The position numbers were made by a program, and so were the translations under genes. DNA of 64,000 nucleotides. It comes from Sulfuriroseicoccus oceanibius (GTDB lineage Bacteria > Verrucomicrobiota > Verrucomicrobiia > Verrucomicrobiales > SLCJ01). Below are positions 19,476 to 28,306 of the stretch, in pieces; position 1 is the stretch's first letter; each line of letters begins with the position of its first letter. The DNA lies in contig NZ_CP066776.1 of the NCBI RefSeq assembly GCF_010681825.2, positions 2,666,001 through 2,730,000 of the forward strand, given 5' to 3'. The notes below the pieces were generated by a model, which ran no database searches, had not been told where the DNA came from, and saw only the letters and a program-made list of their open reading frames with translations.

Positions 19476-20876
19476 CTAACGCGCGAACTCACCCTCGATC
19501 ACGTCGAGATAACCAGAGATCCTATCGTCCCTCTCGCTAGATGGAGCCCGCAGCTCGTCGAGCACATCAAAGAACGGCTTGAATGGATCACCGCTGGTCG
19601 ATCCCGGCGTCACCACCTCCATCCAGTTGAGGACGTCCGCAATCGACGCCAGACGCTTGGCCAGCAGCTCACCGGAGCGCTCGAGCGCCACAATCTCCGC
19701 CACCCGCTTGGCCTGCTCTTTGCTCCGGATCTTGCGCTCCATCAAACCGGTCACCCTGTCGATCAACTCGCGCACCAATGAGCGGTATGCCGGGTGGATA
19801 TCCGCCTGCAACGAAATCAAGCGCGTCCGCATGCTGTTGAGCGCGGTCAACCGGGCTTGATCCTCTTCGATTACGCCGATTTCCTGCAATGGAACGTCGC
19901 GCGTCTCATTCCCATTCTCCCCCTCGACCACGTACACCAAACGCAGCGCCGAGCGGATCCTGCGGGTGCTCTCCTCCGGGCTCACATGGTCCATCGCATC
20001 CGGGCTCGCCATGCCGGCCACCTCGAGCGCCCACCACTTCTCCAAATTGGACGGCCCCATCGCCAGGTTCTGAAAGTGCCGCTCGATCATCTCCATCGCA
20101 CTCAACTCGGCAAACGGCAAATCACGCAGCATCTGCGCAAACCTCGTCGTCCCATTGATTTGATTGAGCAAAGTCAGCACCAGCGCCCCGGTACTCGCAT
20201 CGTAAATCCGCTGCCCCACCTGGGTCAGCTCGGACGGATCTTTCTCCAACAGTTGCTCAACCGACATCAGAGTCTCACCCTGCATCATCGCTTTGAACAA
20301 CTCGGTGCGCTGGCGGTCCGCTCGGAAAGCCATGGCCTCGACCACTCCCCGCCACAGCCACTCGGGCAAAACATCCCCCTCGTGCACCTCGTCGGGACGC
20401 GCCCGGCGCAGCCCTTGCTCAAGGATCAACGATTGCACCAGTACATCACGCAGCCGTCGTTCCGAGTACGCTTTCCCCGGCTTGGTAAAAACGGTCAGCA
20501 GATAGCTATGGCCATCCACAACTTCCACGCGCAGTACCGCCCCGCCGTCTGAGCCATCGGCAGGCAGTGAACGCACCACAATCCGCAGCCCCCACTTGCT
20601 CCCTTTTTGGCCAATCAGCCTGAGGAAGTCCTCGCGCACGTCCTCCGCAAAAGCCGCCACCTCCGCCCGCCGCGGACCGTCATCACCATGCACAATGAAC
20701 TGCCCCGAACTCGAGACCGTCATGGTTTGATCGGCCGCCACACCATCAGCCACCTCAATGCGCACATCGGACGCCGCCTCATCTGCCAGACCCGACGCCC
20801 CCGCCGCCAACCACAACGCGGCACAAGCACTGCCCGTGCGCACCACTCCACTCCATGCCTTGATACTGGTCATCAT
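19476..20876 (-). CDS. Exported protein of unknown function
   Basis: 466 residues from the ATG at 20876, which gives a signal peptide (TGSACAALWLAAGASGLADE). I do not recognise the mature domain. It contains MSVEQLLEKDPSELTQVGQRIYDAS and a C-terminal region, probably helical, rich in Arg, Glu and Leu (LERSGELLAKRLASIADVLNWMEVV). A middle segment mentions ELFKAMMQGETLMS. An HExxH-type motif was sought and not found. It lies 16 bp downstream of the anchored protein at 20893-21546, so they probably form an operon. Confidence 0.75.
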   Translation of the reverse strand: MMTSIKAWSGVVRTGSACAALWLAAGASGLADEAASDVRIEVADGVAADQTMTVSSSGQFIVHGDDGPRRAEVAAFAEDVREDFLRLIGQKGSKWGLRIVVRSLPADGSDGGAVLRVEVVDGHSYLLTVFTKPGKAYSERRLRDVLVQSLILEQGLRRARPDEVHEGDVLPEWLWRGVVEAMAFRADRQRTELFKAMMQGETLMSVEQLLEKDPSELTQVGQRIYDASTGALVLTLLNQINGTTRFAQMLRDLPFAELSAMEMIERHFQNLAMGPSNLEKWWALEVAGMASPDAMDHVSPEESTRRIRSALRLVYVVEGENGNETRDVPLQEIGVIEEDQARLTALNSMRTRLISLQADIHPAYRSLVRELIDRVTGLMERKIRSKEQAKRVAEIVALERSGELLAKRLASIADVLNWMEVVTPGSTSGDPFKPFFDVLDELRAPSSERDDRISGYLDVIEGEFAR

Positions 20877-20892
20877 CAGGTGCTGCCGTCTA

Positions 20893-21546
20893 TTAGAGCG
20901 TCTGCGGAACCAACACGAGCTGCCCGTCTTCCACACGGATATCATCAATCCGCTCGATCATCCCGAGCTCGCTGCTCATCGCATTGACCAATGAGTCCAG
21001 CGCAGGCTTTACCAGACCGACCGTCCCTCTCCCGGCCGGCAACTCAAGCTGCCCGAAACGCACGGCCTGATATCCGATCTTCCGGTTATCCCCTTCAAAA
21101 TCCACAGACACATGCACCGCAACGGTGCGCTGCATACCGCGGATCGTCCGGTCAAAAATCACTTCCATCAGCCCGGGCTTGAGGCGCACTGCCACTCCAT
21201 TGAATTCGGCGGCATCGGCCAGCGCTCCGGTCTGCTCAAAGTCCACCCGGCGTGCCACATAAGCATTGAGCTCGCTCTCTGTGATGACCTGCTCCACACC
21301 TCCCGCATTCTCCAGCCGATACATCAAATTCGTTACCTCGCCCGCTGGAACCTCCCCCGAAACATACCCCTCGACGTCCGCCAAATCCTCAGGCTGCATC
21401 ATCAAATACGCAGCATAGCCAAGCATCGCAGTGATCACCAACATCCCGAGAATCACAAAATTACCCAACGCACCGCCCGAGCGGACCTTGATCTTCTTCT
21501 GCGACTTCTTTTCTTGGATTGGGGGATAGGGTCGAAGCGTTGCCAT
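20893..21546 (-). CDS. Membrane-anchored protein of unknown function
   Basis: 217 residues. A basic N-terminus (KKSQKKIKVRSG) leads into one TM helix at about residues 27-47 (ALGNFVILGMLVITAMLGYAAYL as the core). The remainder faces the periplasm. A segment ITESELNAYVARRVDFEQTG resembles the start of proteins with an 'ITesELNayL' motif that often precede lipid-binding-like beta-sheet domains. That likeness is weak. It is the first of two leftward genes with 19476-20876. Confidence 0.75.
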   Translation of the reverse strand: MATLRPYPPIQEKKSQKKIKVRSGGALGNFVILGMLVITAMLGYAAYLMMQPEDLADVEGYVSGEVPAGEVTNLMYRLENAGGVEQVITESELNAYVARRVDFEQTGALADAAEFNGVAVRLKPGLMEVIFDRTIRGMQRTVAVHVSVDFEGDNRKIGYQAVRFGQLELPAGRGTVGLVKPALDSLVNAMSSELGMIERIDDIRVEDGQLVLVPQTL

Positions 21547-21772
21547 AAACTCGGGAAAAGTTGCCGGACTCTACATCATTTACCCCTCATCCTCATACGA
21601 AAATCCCGTCAGATCACCATAGCCCCTCAGGTACGGACAATTACCTAACGCCTTCCCTTGACCCCTCGTCTCGAACGGAGCATCGTTTCGCACCTGTCAC
21701 ACGTAATCGATTTCACCCAATAGCACCCCCATTGCCTGCGTCTCTGCGCCCGTGGATCCATCGTCTTTCATC

Positions 21773-22408
21773 ATGACCGCCCACCGCAAATCAACCACCC
21801 GCCGAACCATTACCTTGCTAGCAGCCGCCGCATTGGGCGTGCTCGCATCGTGCCAGGTCGCCCCAACGCGACTCGAAGGAGAAACCCTCTACCTCCACGA
21901 CATCGCCCCAGCCAACACGGGCTACGTGCCTACCAGCCGTAACTCCGCCATCGACACCGTATCCTACTGGGACGGCGACAGCGCATCCGGCTCACCTTCC
22001 ATCCGTATCAACCTGGCGGAACAAAAAGCCTACTTCTACAAAGGCTCGACTCTCGTCGGTATCTCGATGATCTCCAGCGGACGCGAAGGCTACAACACAC
22101 CACGCGGACGCTTCAAAATCACCCAGAAAAACGCCGACCACCGCTCAAACCTCTACGGCGAAATCTACGACAGCAGCGGCAACGTCATCAACAACGACGC
22201 CGACTCACGCGTCGACAAAGTCCCACGCGGCGGACGGTTCGTCGGTGCCCCAATGCCATACTTCATGCGCATCCACGGAGGTGTGGGGATGCACGCAGGC
22301 TACCTGCCCGGCTACGCAGCATCCCACGGCTGCATCCGCATGCCCGAGCACATGGCGGAATCGTTCTTCAAAAACGTCAGCACCGGCACCCCAGTCACCG
22401 TCGAATAA
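21773..22408 (+). CDS. L,D-transpeptidase (YkuD family), predicted lipoprotein
   Basis: 211 residues from the ATG at 21773. Residues 1-27 form a lipoprotein signal with lipobox LASC (Cys27). The YkuD domain shows IRINLAEQKAYFYKGSTLVG, GRFKITQK, and the catalytic HGGVGM followed by SHGCIRMP with the active Cys. Such enzymes form 3-3 cross-links in peptidoglycan or attach lipoproteins to it. The rhodanese gene follows after only 9 bp, so they are co-transcribed; a shared function is not evident. Confidence 0.92.
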   Translation: MTAHRKSTTRRTITLLAAAALGVLASCQVAPTRLEGETLYLHDIAPANTGYVPTSRNSAIDTVSYWDGDSASGSPSIRINLAEQKAYFYKGSTLVGISMISSGREGYNTPRGRFKITQKNADHRSNLYGEIYDSSGNVINNDADSRVDKVPRGGRFVGAPMPYFMRIHGGVGMHAGYLPGYAASHGCIRMPEHMAESFFKNVSTGTPVTVE

Positions 22409-22417
22409 GCATTCACC

Positions 22418-22765
22418 ATGACCACCAGCAACGAACCCATCTCGTTCCAGATCGATTGCGAATCCCTGCGCGACCTGCTCACCCAACCCAAGCCACCGCG
22501 CCTCATCGACTGCCGAGAAGCCGATGAGCTCGCCGTTTGCGCCATCGAGGGTGCCCAGCACTGCCCGCTGAGCACGTGGATGGCACATTGGGAGCAATGG
22601 TTCACCAACCAAAGCGACCACGTTGTCATCTTCTGCCACCACGGCGTCCGCTCGATGCGCGCCACCGCATTCCTGCGCGACAAAGGCTTCTCTAACGTCC
22701 AGTCGCTCGACGGAGGAATCGACGCCTGGGCCACCGTCATCGACCACTCGATGAAGCGCTACTAA
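22418..22765 (+). CDS. Rhodanese-like single-domain protein
   Basis: 115 residues with one rhodanese domain: LIDCREADELAVC near the N-terminus and the active-site loop FCHHGVRSM (Cys73). The loop CHHGVRS is the usual form for sulfurtransferase activity. In the family these proteins carry persulfide sulfur. It is the second gene after the L,D-transpeptidase, and a strong terminator follows at 22784. Confidence 0.9.
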   Translation: MTTSNEPISFQIDCESLRDLLTQPKPPRLIDCREADELAVCAIEGAQHCPLSTWMAHWEQWFTNQSDHVVIFCHHGVRSMRATAFLRDKGFSNVQSLDGGIDAWATVIDHSMKRY

Positions 22766-22783
22766 CGCGCCCTCTCAGTTTCC

Positions 22784-22831
22784 TCCGCCCGCCCCCGGAT
22801 CAACCAATGGGGGGCGGGCGGATTTTTTTTT
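22784..22831 (+). terminator. Strong rho-independent terminator after the rhodanese gene
   Basis: A 13-bp GC-rich stem (TCCGCCCGCCCCC with its complement) is followed by nine T. It lies 19 bases after the stop at 22765. Confidence 0.93.
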
Positions 22832-22957
22832 ACGCGGAGATCTCGCCACCGTTCCGTTACAATCTCCATTAATCCCTGCAATTGCCCGCCAGCCGCAAGT
22901 CGACCACGCTGCCAATCAGCAACCGCACATGCCCCGCGGAACACCTCATCATTCTCT

Positions 22958-23242
22958 ATGGCCAACCAAAAATCAGCCCCTGAAGACAACCCCACCGGCT
23001 GTCTCGGCAAAATCTTCGCACTCATCGGCGCCGCCATCAGCGGACTCTACCTTTTGAACCCAACTCTGGGCTGGGTCGAACTCATCCCCGATAACATCCC
23101 TGGCGTCGGTAACCTCGACGAAGCCTTCTTCACCGGACTCCTTATCCTCTCACTCGCCAAACTCGGCGTCCGACTCCCCTGGCTGAACCGGAACCGCCCA
23201 CCATCGAAAGAGACACCAGTGACAGTCGACGAGGATAAATAA
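22958..23242 (+). CDS. Small membrane protein with a DUF1232-like segment
   Basis: 94 residues. A hydrophobic stretch (IFALIGAAISGLYLLNPTLGW) precedes VELIPDNIPGVGNLDEAFFTGLLILSLAKLGV, which resembles the DUF1232 (YkvA) motif 'DliPDfIPvlG.lDDa..l'. The protein ends in a charged tail. It would span the membrane twice. Function unknown; the DUF1232 likeness is by eye and moderate. Confidence 0.75.
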   Translation: MANQKSAPEDNPTGCLGKIFALIGAAISGLYLLNPTLGWVELIPDNIPGVGNLDEAFFTGLLILSLAKLGVRLPWLNRNRPPSKETPVTVDEDK

Positions 23243-23506
23243 CCGGTCATCGAACCCGCAGAATTTGTCACACAAAGACTCCACAGCGCATAGAGCTTTT
23301 TCAAGGCAGCGGCGCCCCCCTCCTTGACCGATTCGAGAATCCGCGACCCACGGCCCCCGCGTACAAGCGAACACACGCAGCACGCAAAGCCTGCCCCCCC
23401 CACGGTGAGGATACCGTCAATCCACCCCACACCCGTACCGGACCGCAGTTCTCCAGTACGGCCACCAACCCCATCGAGCGCAGCGAGCCATCCCCCCCCT
23501 CCTCAC
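23243..23506. repeat. Gene-free stretch with a genome-wide intergenic repeat
   Basis: No gene is visible. The part at about 23428-23488 resembles the repeat at 27829-27885 and 28916-28972 (GACCG..GTCTCCAGT.CGGCCACCA..CCC and GAGCGCAGCGAGC). The IS110 element appears to have inserted at or next to this repeat. Confidence 0.5.
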
Positions 23507-23559
23507 AGGAGGACGGACCGCTCCGGCTCCCGGAATGGGGGCTGGGGTGAATCCTCGCC

Positions 23560-23791
23560 CTCCTTGGTTGGTCAATTTGAGCTATTCCTAGCTCCATCGG
23601 TTTCATACGAAACCGGAGGTTGATCAAGGTGGGGGTGGCCACCCCCACCTCGATCGCTGAAACAGTCACTCCGTTCCTCCTCGAGTCCTTGAACTCGTCT
23701 TTCAGCAAGGAGGCCTGTTTCCCTCAAATCCATCTGCAGTTCGTAGAGTTGCAAGAGCCCGAGAGCTCGTAGATCCAAGGTTGAAATACAG
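23560..23791 (+). ncRNA. Candidate structured (bridge-type) RNA in the left end of the IS110 element
   Basis: The non-coding leader of the transposase has several hairpins. One pairs CGGTTTC with GAAACCG (23598-23615) over a 4-nt loop. A 24-bp perfect palindrome lies at 23627-23650, extended by GATC/GATC to 23622-23655. Another pairs CGAGT with ACTCG (23682-23697). IS110 elements are known to express a bridge RNA from this end that guides recombination through donor- and target-pairing loops. That this leader is such an RNA is inference; I could not fold it or assign the loops. Confidence 0.4.
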
Positions 23792-24742
23792 ATGAACACT
23801 CAGAACAAACACTATATCGGCGTCGATGTCAGCAAAGATAAACTCGACTTTTATCACCCCAAAACAAAGCGCTCCTGGACCGTTCCCAACACTCCATCAA
23901 AGGTAAAATCGGAGCTCCTCAAGCTATCCAAACAACAGGACGAAATCCACATCATCTGTGAGCCTACCGGTGGCTATGAAAAGTGCCTCCTCGCTCAAGC
24001 ATTGGAGCTAAACATTCCCATCAGCCTGGTTAATCCAAAGCGAGCACGAGCATTTGCCGAGGCCATGGGAATCTCAGCGAAAACTGACGCGATGGATGCC
24101 ACGGTCTTGTCTCGCTTCGGAGAGTCGATCACCCCGGCATCCCGCGTAAAACCTACAGCTCTGCAGGAGAAGATGTCAGCGATCGCCAGGATTAAGGATC
24201 GTTTCACCCGCCAAGCTGCAGCTCAGAAAACGGCCCTTCAAAAGGTCACCGACAGCTTTGTGAAGAAGGAGCTCAAGACCCAAATCCAAAGCCTTGAGCG
24301 AGCGATTGCTCGTTGCCAAAAGCAACTCGACACACTCATTGCGAAAGACGCCGTGCTGCGTGAGAAGAAGCGCAAAATCGAGTCGATCAAAGGACTTGGT
24401 CTGGCTGCATCCACGGTCTTCTTGTCTGAAATGCCAGAACTGGGCGCAATCACCGACAACCAGGCTTCGGCTTTAGTTGGAGTTGCGCCATTCAACAAAG
24501 ACACCGGCACTCATAGCGGCAAGAGGCACGTCCGCGGAGGAAGGCATTTACTCCGGCGCAGCCTCTACATGCCTGCTCTATGCGCCACGAACCACAACCC
24601 GATTTTGAAGGAATTTTATGGCCGTCTGATCGCCAAAGGAAAACCTCATCATGTCGCCATCACCGCCGTGATCCGAAAGCTTGTCAGACTCGTAAACCGC
24701 CTTCTTTCCGACCCCAATTTCGAGCCGATAAAACAAAATTAG
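23792..24742 (+). CDS. IS110-family transposase
   Basis: 316 residues, full length for the family and apparently intact. The N-terminal DEDD RuvC-like domain shows Asp12 (GVDVSKDKLD), Glu57 (CEPTGGYEK), and Asp99 and Asp102 (KTDAMDAT). A coiled-coil-like central stretch (about 150-195) leads to the C-terminal Tnp domain with GLGLAASTVF and the nucleophilic Ser242 in HSGKRHVRGGR. All catalytic residues are present, so the element could be active. Base composition is slightly less GC-rich than flanking core genes. Confidence 0.95.
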   Translation: MNTQNKHYIGVDVSKDKLDFYHPKTKRSWTVPNTPSKVKSELLKLSKQQDEIHIICEPTGGYEKCLLAQALELNIPISLVNPKRARAFAEAMGISAKTDAMDATVLSRFGESITPASRVKPTALQEKMSAIARIKDRFTRQAAAQKTALQKVTDSFVKKELKTQIQSLERAIARCQKQLDTLIAKDAVLREKKRKIESIKGLGLAASTVFLSEMPELGAITDNQASALVGVAPFNKDTGTHSGKRHVRGGRHLLRRSLYMPALCATNHNPILKEFYGRLIAKGKPHHVAITAVIRKLVRLVNRLLSDPNFEPIKQN

Positions 24743-24968
24743 AAACAGAGTTGCTGAAAGGAGGACGGACCAAAGCACAGGGCTTCAGCCCTGTGATCAC
24801 CGCATCCCTCCCACATGCATCCTGAATAGATGCTGGAAATCGCCGCCCCCCCCCCATCAATCGCGGCATCAGTCGAGACTCCGCAAACCCGCACTGAAAA
24901 CTTCGAACTGAACGCTAGCAAACTCCCATCCCCCTTGCACTCCGCCTACATCACGGCAAATTAGCTTC
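24743..24968. other. Intergenic region between IS110 and the RidA gene
   Basis: A hairpin at about 24776-24795 (CACAGGGC, TTCA, GCCCTGTG) lies just outside the element and lacks a T-run. At 24892-24924 lies a segment starting CACTGAAAACTT that recurs upstream of the deaminase gene at 32599-32632. Confidence 0.55.
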
Positions 24969-25451
24969 ATGTCCGAAGCTATTACCGACACCATCGCCGA
25001 GCGCATCGCCGCTCTGGGTTACACCCTGCCTGAAGCCCCGGCCCCTGCCGGCTCCTATGTCAACTGCGTCCGCAGTGGCAACCTGCTCCACCTCGCCGGC
25101 GGCATCTCCATCGATGGAGACCGCAAATTCCTCGGCAAGGTCGGCGTCGACGTCACCCTCGAAGAGGCGCAGGAAGCCGCCCGCATCTGCATCCTCAACC
25201 GCCTCGCCGTCGTCAAAGCCGAGGTCGGATCACTCGACAAGATCACCCGCATCGTCGCCCTCGGCGGGTTCGTCAACTCACCTGCCGACTTCTACGACCA
25301 CCCGAAAGTCATCAACGGAGCCTCCGACCTCCTGCTCGAAATCTTCGGCGAAAAAGGCAAACACAGCCGCACCGCTCTCGGCGCAGCCGCCCTGCCTCTC
25401 AATGTCGCTGTCGAAATCAACGCCGTCATCGAAGTCGAGCCAGAGGCGTAA
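24969..25451 (+). CDS. RidA/YjgF-family protein
   Basis: 160 residues. The N-terminal part has ERIAALGYTLPEAPAPAGSYVNCVRSGNLLHLAGG, the pattern of the longer RidA subfamily (about 150 residues, chorismate-mutase-like fold). A central ITRIVALGGFVNS and C-terminal KGKHSRTALGAAALPLNVAVEINAV complete it; the Arg in HSRTA matches the imine-binding Arg of RidA. Canonical RidA deaminates reactive 2-aminoacrylate; members of this subfamily are not well characterised. It is a single gene between repeats. Confidence 0.9.
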   Translation: MSEAITDTIAERIAALGYTLPEAPAPAGSYVNCVRSGNLLHLAGGISIDGDRKFLGKVGVDVTLEEAQEAARICILNRLAVVKAEVGSLDKITRIVALGGFVNSPADFYDHPKVINGASDLLLEIFGEKGKHSRTALGAAALPLNVAVEINAVIEVEPEA

Positions 25452-25476
25452 AGCTCTTCTAGACAAGACCATGATC

Positions 25477-25574
25477 CAGCGCTTCGCAGCATCCTAGCGA
25501 AGCGCTGATTTCCCCGCAGGGGAAACGCAAACCAGCCCAGGGTGAAAGGAGCCTCCGGCGGCGTCACCCTGGGT
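25477..25574. repeat. Triple-hairpin intergenic repeat (copy 1 of the CCCAGGGTGA family)
   Basis: Three consecutive stems follow the RidA gene: an 11-bp stem CAGCGCTTCGC/GCGAAGCGCTG (25477-25507), TTTCCCC/GGGGAAA (25510-25526), and CCCAGGGTGA/TCACCCTGGG (25536-25574). The last two recur at 30640-30709 and, reversed, at 32430-32500. Related forms lie at 44889 and 56162. The first stem could also act as an unstable terminator, but no T-run follows. Confidence 0.7.
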
Positions 25575-25706
25575 TTCATCAGCACCAAAATCAGGCCAAG
25601 CCTGCGACGCAACCGAAGCCCACAGCTTTCCCGACGGCCGTTCCGAACGCGGAGCCACACCAACGTCCCAATCTCCAATCACTAGTTCCCAGTAACTACT
25701 CCGCCC

Positions 25707-26777
25707 ATGACTCCCCACAAACGCATCGATGCCTCTGACATCAGCCACCTCAGCCCGGCGGCCGATGAGATCATTGACGTGCGTTCGCCTGCGGAGTTCG
25801 CGGAAGACCACGTGCCTGGCGCCATCAACCTGCCGGTGCTCAGCGATGCCGAGCGCAAGGAGGTCGGCACCATCTACAAACAGGTGTCCCCATTTGAAGC
25901 CAAGCGCACCGGCGCAGCACTCATCACCGCCAACATTTCCCGCCATCTGTCAGCCCATTTCGCTGACAAACCGCGCGACTACAAACCCGTCGTCTACTGC
26001 TGGCGCGGCGGCCAGCGGTCCCAAAGTCTCGTCACGATTCTCCAAGCCATCGGCTGGTACGTGCGCATCGTCGACGGTGGATACAAAGCCTACCGCGCCA
26101 CTGTCATGGAGGCCAACAAGAGTATCCCACCCACCTTGCGTTTCGTGGTCGTGGGCGGCCTCACAGGGTCAGGTAAAACCAAGCTACTCCACACCATGGA
26201 GCGTGCCGGTGCCCAAGTGCTCGACCTCGAAGGTCTCGCCCACCACCGGGGCTCGCTGCTCGGCGACTACCCGGACGGCCAACCCCACCAGAAGTCCTTC
26301 GAATCCCGCATCGCCGCGGCGCTCCAATCGTTCTCCCCGGACCACCCGGTTTTCGTCGAATCTGAAAGCTCGCGCATCGGCAAGATCCACGTTCCCGACG
26401 GGCTGTGGGAACAACTCAAAGCCTCGCCTCGCATCGAGCTCGAAGCCTCAGTCGATACCCGCACGTCCATCACCATGGACGAATACCGTGACTTCCTCGA
26501 CGATCCCGAGCCGCTCATCACCAAGCTCAGCTACCTCCGCCGCATCCGCGGCAACGACATGGTAGACCAGTGGATCACCGCCGCCCGCAACTCCGACTGG
26601 ATCCCACTGGTCCGCTCGCTGCTCGTCGACCACTACGACCCCAGCTACTCGCACGCCCAAAAAACAAACTACCGCGATCCAGTAGCCCGCGTCAGCCTGG
26701 CCGACCACACCGCCCCAGCCTTCGAGTCCGCCGCCCGGCAAATGATCGCCCTCGGCGAAGAACACGTCGCCAAGTAA
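25707..26777 (+). CDS. mnmH: tRNA 2-selenouridine synthase
   Basis: 356 residues, family length. MnmH (SelU) replaces sulfur by selenium at the wobble uridine of certain tRNAs using selenophosphate, through a geranylated intermediate. The rhodanese domain has the diagnostic active loop YCWRGGQRSQS (Cys98), and a P-loop GLTGSGKT (151-158) opens the second domain. Known partner SelD is not in this window, but SelB at the left edge shows the pathway is present. It is a single gene flanked by repeats. Confidence 0.95.
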   Translation: MTPHKRIDASDISHLSPAADEIIDVRSPAEFAEDHVPGAINLPVLSDAERKEVGTIYKQVSPFEAKRTGAALITANISRHLSAHFADKPRDYKPVVYCWRGGQRSQSLVTILQAIGWYVRIVDGGYKAYRATVMEANKSIPPTLRFVVVGGLTGSGKTKLLHTMERAGAQVLDLEGLAHHRGSLLGDYPDGQPHQKSFESRIAAALQSFSPDHPVFVESESSRIGKIHVPDGLWEQLKASPRIELEASVDTRTSITMDEYRDFLDDPEPLITKLSYLRRIRGNDMVDQWITAARNSDWIPLVRSLLVDHYDPSYSHAQKTNYRDPVARVSLADHTAPAFESAARQMIALGEEHVAK

Positions 26778-27018
26778 GGCTCACGCAGAGACCACGCTAT
26801 CGCTATGGCGCAAAGGATGAATAGCGCAGCGAGCTAGTCCCCAGATGCTTAGGATGAGCTAGTCCGCAGATCGCTCCGATTCCACAGATTGTTTTTTGAA
26901 CCACAGGGGACTCAGAGAGCGCGGAGTTAGGCCTTAAGAGGGCCGTCCCACGAAACGAACAGCAGATCATCGGAGTTTCGATTTTCCCGGCGCCACCTCC
27001 AAACAAGGCTCGCCTCAT
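26778..27018. repeat. Intergenic repeat block
   Basis: No gene. It contains GCGCAGCGAGCTAGTCC.CAGATGC and TTTTTTGAACCACAG, shared with the blocks at 27890-27960 and 28836-29045. Confidence 0.5.
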
Positions 27019-27729
27019 TCAACGACCTGGGATCAGCATTGCTTCAAGTTCAGCAAGGTCTCCCCTGTAAACATTCAAATCGACCTGCCCCTCGATTCCC
27101 CTCACTCGCCCTCGATCGGTGTATTGCCAAAACACCCACGCATCCGATGCCCAATCCGGCTCACCGTTTGTCGACCGCAACCAAAAGTGCTCCACGTCGA
27201 TACCAGTAAGGTAATCATCATAAAATCCGCGCACTGTGTAGATGATGGGATCCACCCCGTAATACTCCCGCAAACGTCCCCGCATCACCTCCAGCTGCTC
27301 GAAGAACTCATCGTCTTTCATGACGGCTGATTCGCGACTGAATTCCAAATCAATCACAGGAGGAAGCGCGTCATTCAGCCGAGGAACAGTGGCGATGAAA
27401 TTCATCGCCTGATCCGCGCCTGAGCTCGTTGTTCTGAAGAAATGGTACGCACCTACTTTCAAGCCAGCACCCTGTGCTCCATCCCAATTGGAACGAAACC
27501 TTGGATCTTGCCAATCTGCGCCTTCCGTCGCCTTGATGAACACGAAATCGATACCTTCTGATCCAACCGAATCCCACCTCACTTCACCATTATGATGTGA
27601 AACATCGATCCCCCTCACTGGATACCGGCTCACCGACGGGGCATTCGGCACCCACCACCCGCGCCAATAGGCAACAAGGCCGACCACCACTAACATATAG
27701 GTCAGCCAGCGTATCTTCCCCCATTTCAT
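27019..27729 (-). CDS. Glycoside hydrolase family 25 lysozyme, membrane-anchored or exported
   Basis: 236 residues. An N-terminal hydrophobic segment (MLVVVGLVAYWRGWW) acts as signal anchor. The GH25 domain shows GIDVSHHNGEVRWDSV, IDFVFIKATEGADWQDPRF, VGAYHFFR and the catalytic PVIDLEF, where Asp/Glu cleave peptidoglycan. The segment YTVRGFYDDYL and a C-terminal VFWQYTDRGRVRGIEGQVDLNVY are also typical. It is a single leftward gene. Its role could be cell-wall remodelling or attack on other bacteria. Confidence 0.93.
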   Translation of the reverse strand: MKWGKIRWLTYMLVVVGLVAYWRGWWVPNAPSVSRYPVRGIDVSHHNGEVRWDSVGSEGIDFVFIKATEGADWQDPRFRSNWDGAQGAGLKVGAYHFFRTTSSGADQAMNFIATVPRLNDALPPVIDLEFSRESAVMKDDEFFEQLEVMRGRLREYYGVDPIIYTVRGFYDDYLTGIDVEHFWLRSTNGEPDWASDAWVFWQYTDRGRVRGIEGQVDLNVYRGDLAELEAMLIPGR

Positions 27730-28306
27730 CCGTTAAGCTATAAGCTGACACACGGTAACTCAGTCAAGCCTACGGTTTGCGCCCAGCTAGCCAAACATGG
27801 CAAAAAGCGGTTCAGCATGTTCATCGCCTCTCGGACCGCCGGTCTCCAGTCCGGCCACCACACCCATCCGAGCGCAGCGAGCTGATCCGCAGATGCATAG
27901 GATGAGCTATCCGCAGATTACTCCGATTCCGCAGATGGTTTTTTGAACCACAGTGGACTCAGAGATCACAGAGGAAGATCTTAAGTGCGCCGCCGCCCGA
28001 GAAGAAACACCGGAGCGTCGACGTCCCCGTCGACCGCCATCACGGAGCGCAGCGACCACTTCTCTCTCCTGCAAGGCGATCGCAAACCGGCCCGGGCCAA
28101 AGTGTACCTCCAGCAACCGCCCCCCTGGCTTTCCCCCCAAAAAACAGAAACTCTGTGTTTTCTGCGCCCTCTGTGGTGACACCTTCCCTACCGGCTCCGC
28201 CTTCAATCGAAAGCGGTGATCCTCACCGCACTCCCAAAATCCGCCGATAGAGAAAACCTCTGCGTCTTAGCAATCGCGTGATCACCCAAGCTCCCCGTGA
28301 GTTTGC
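27730..28306. repeat. Long intergenic repeat, copy A
   Basis: No gene. The part at about 27828-28243 is repeated at 28914-29285 with scattered changes. It includes the GACCGCCGGTCTCCAGTCCGG hairpin region, CCGCAGATTACTCCGAT, GAACCACAGTGGACTCAGAGA, GAAGAAACACCGGAGCG and TTCAATCGAAAGCGGTGATC. The short open frames across it are shadows. Confidence 0.7.

Larger units (their letters stand above)
23507..24771 (+). mobile_element. IS110-family insertion sequence, about 1.25 kb, between 13-bp direct repeats
   Basis: The transposase gene (23792-24742) is bracketed by a perfect 13-bp direct repeat, AGGAGGACGGACC, at 23507-23519 and 24759-24771. That gives a 1252-bp period with a long non-coding left end (about 270 bp) and a very short right end. 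This is the layout known for IS110 elements. A 10-bp inverted repeat lies inside the ends (CTTTCAGCAA at 23699-23708 and its complement at 24751-24760). The exact ends are inferred; IS110 elements lack the terminal inverted repeats that would fix them. Confidence 0.65.
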
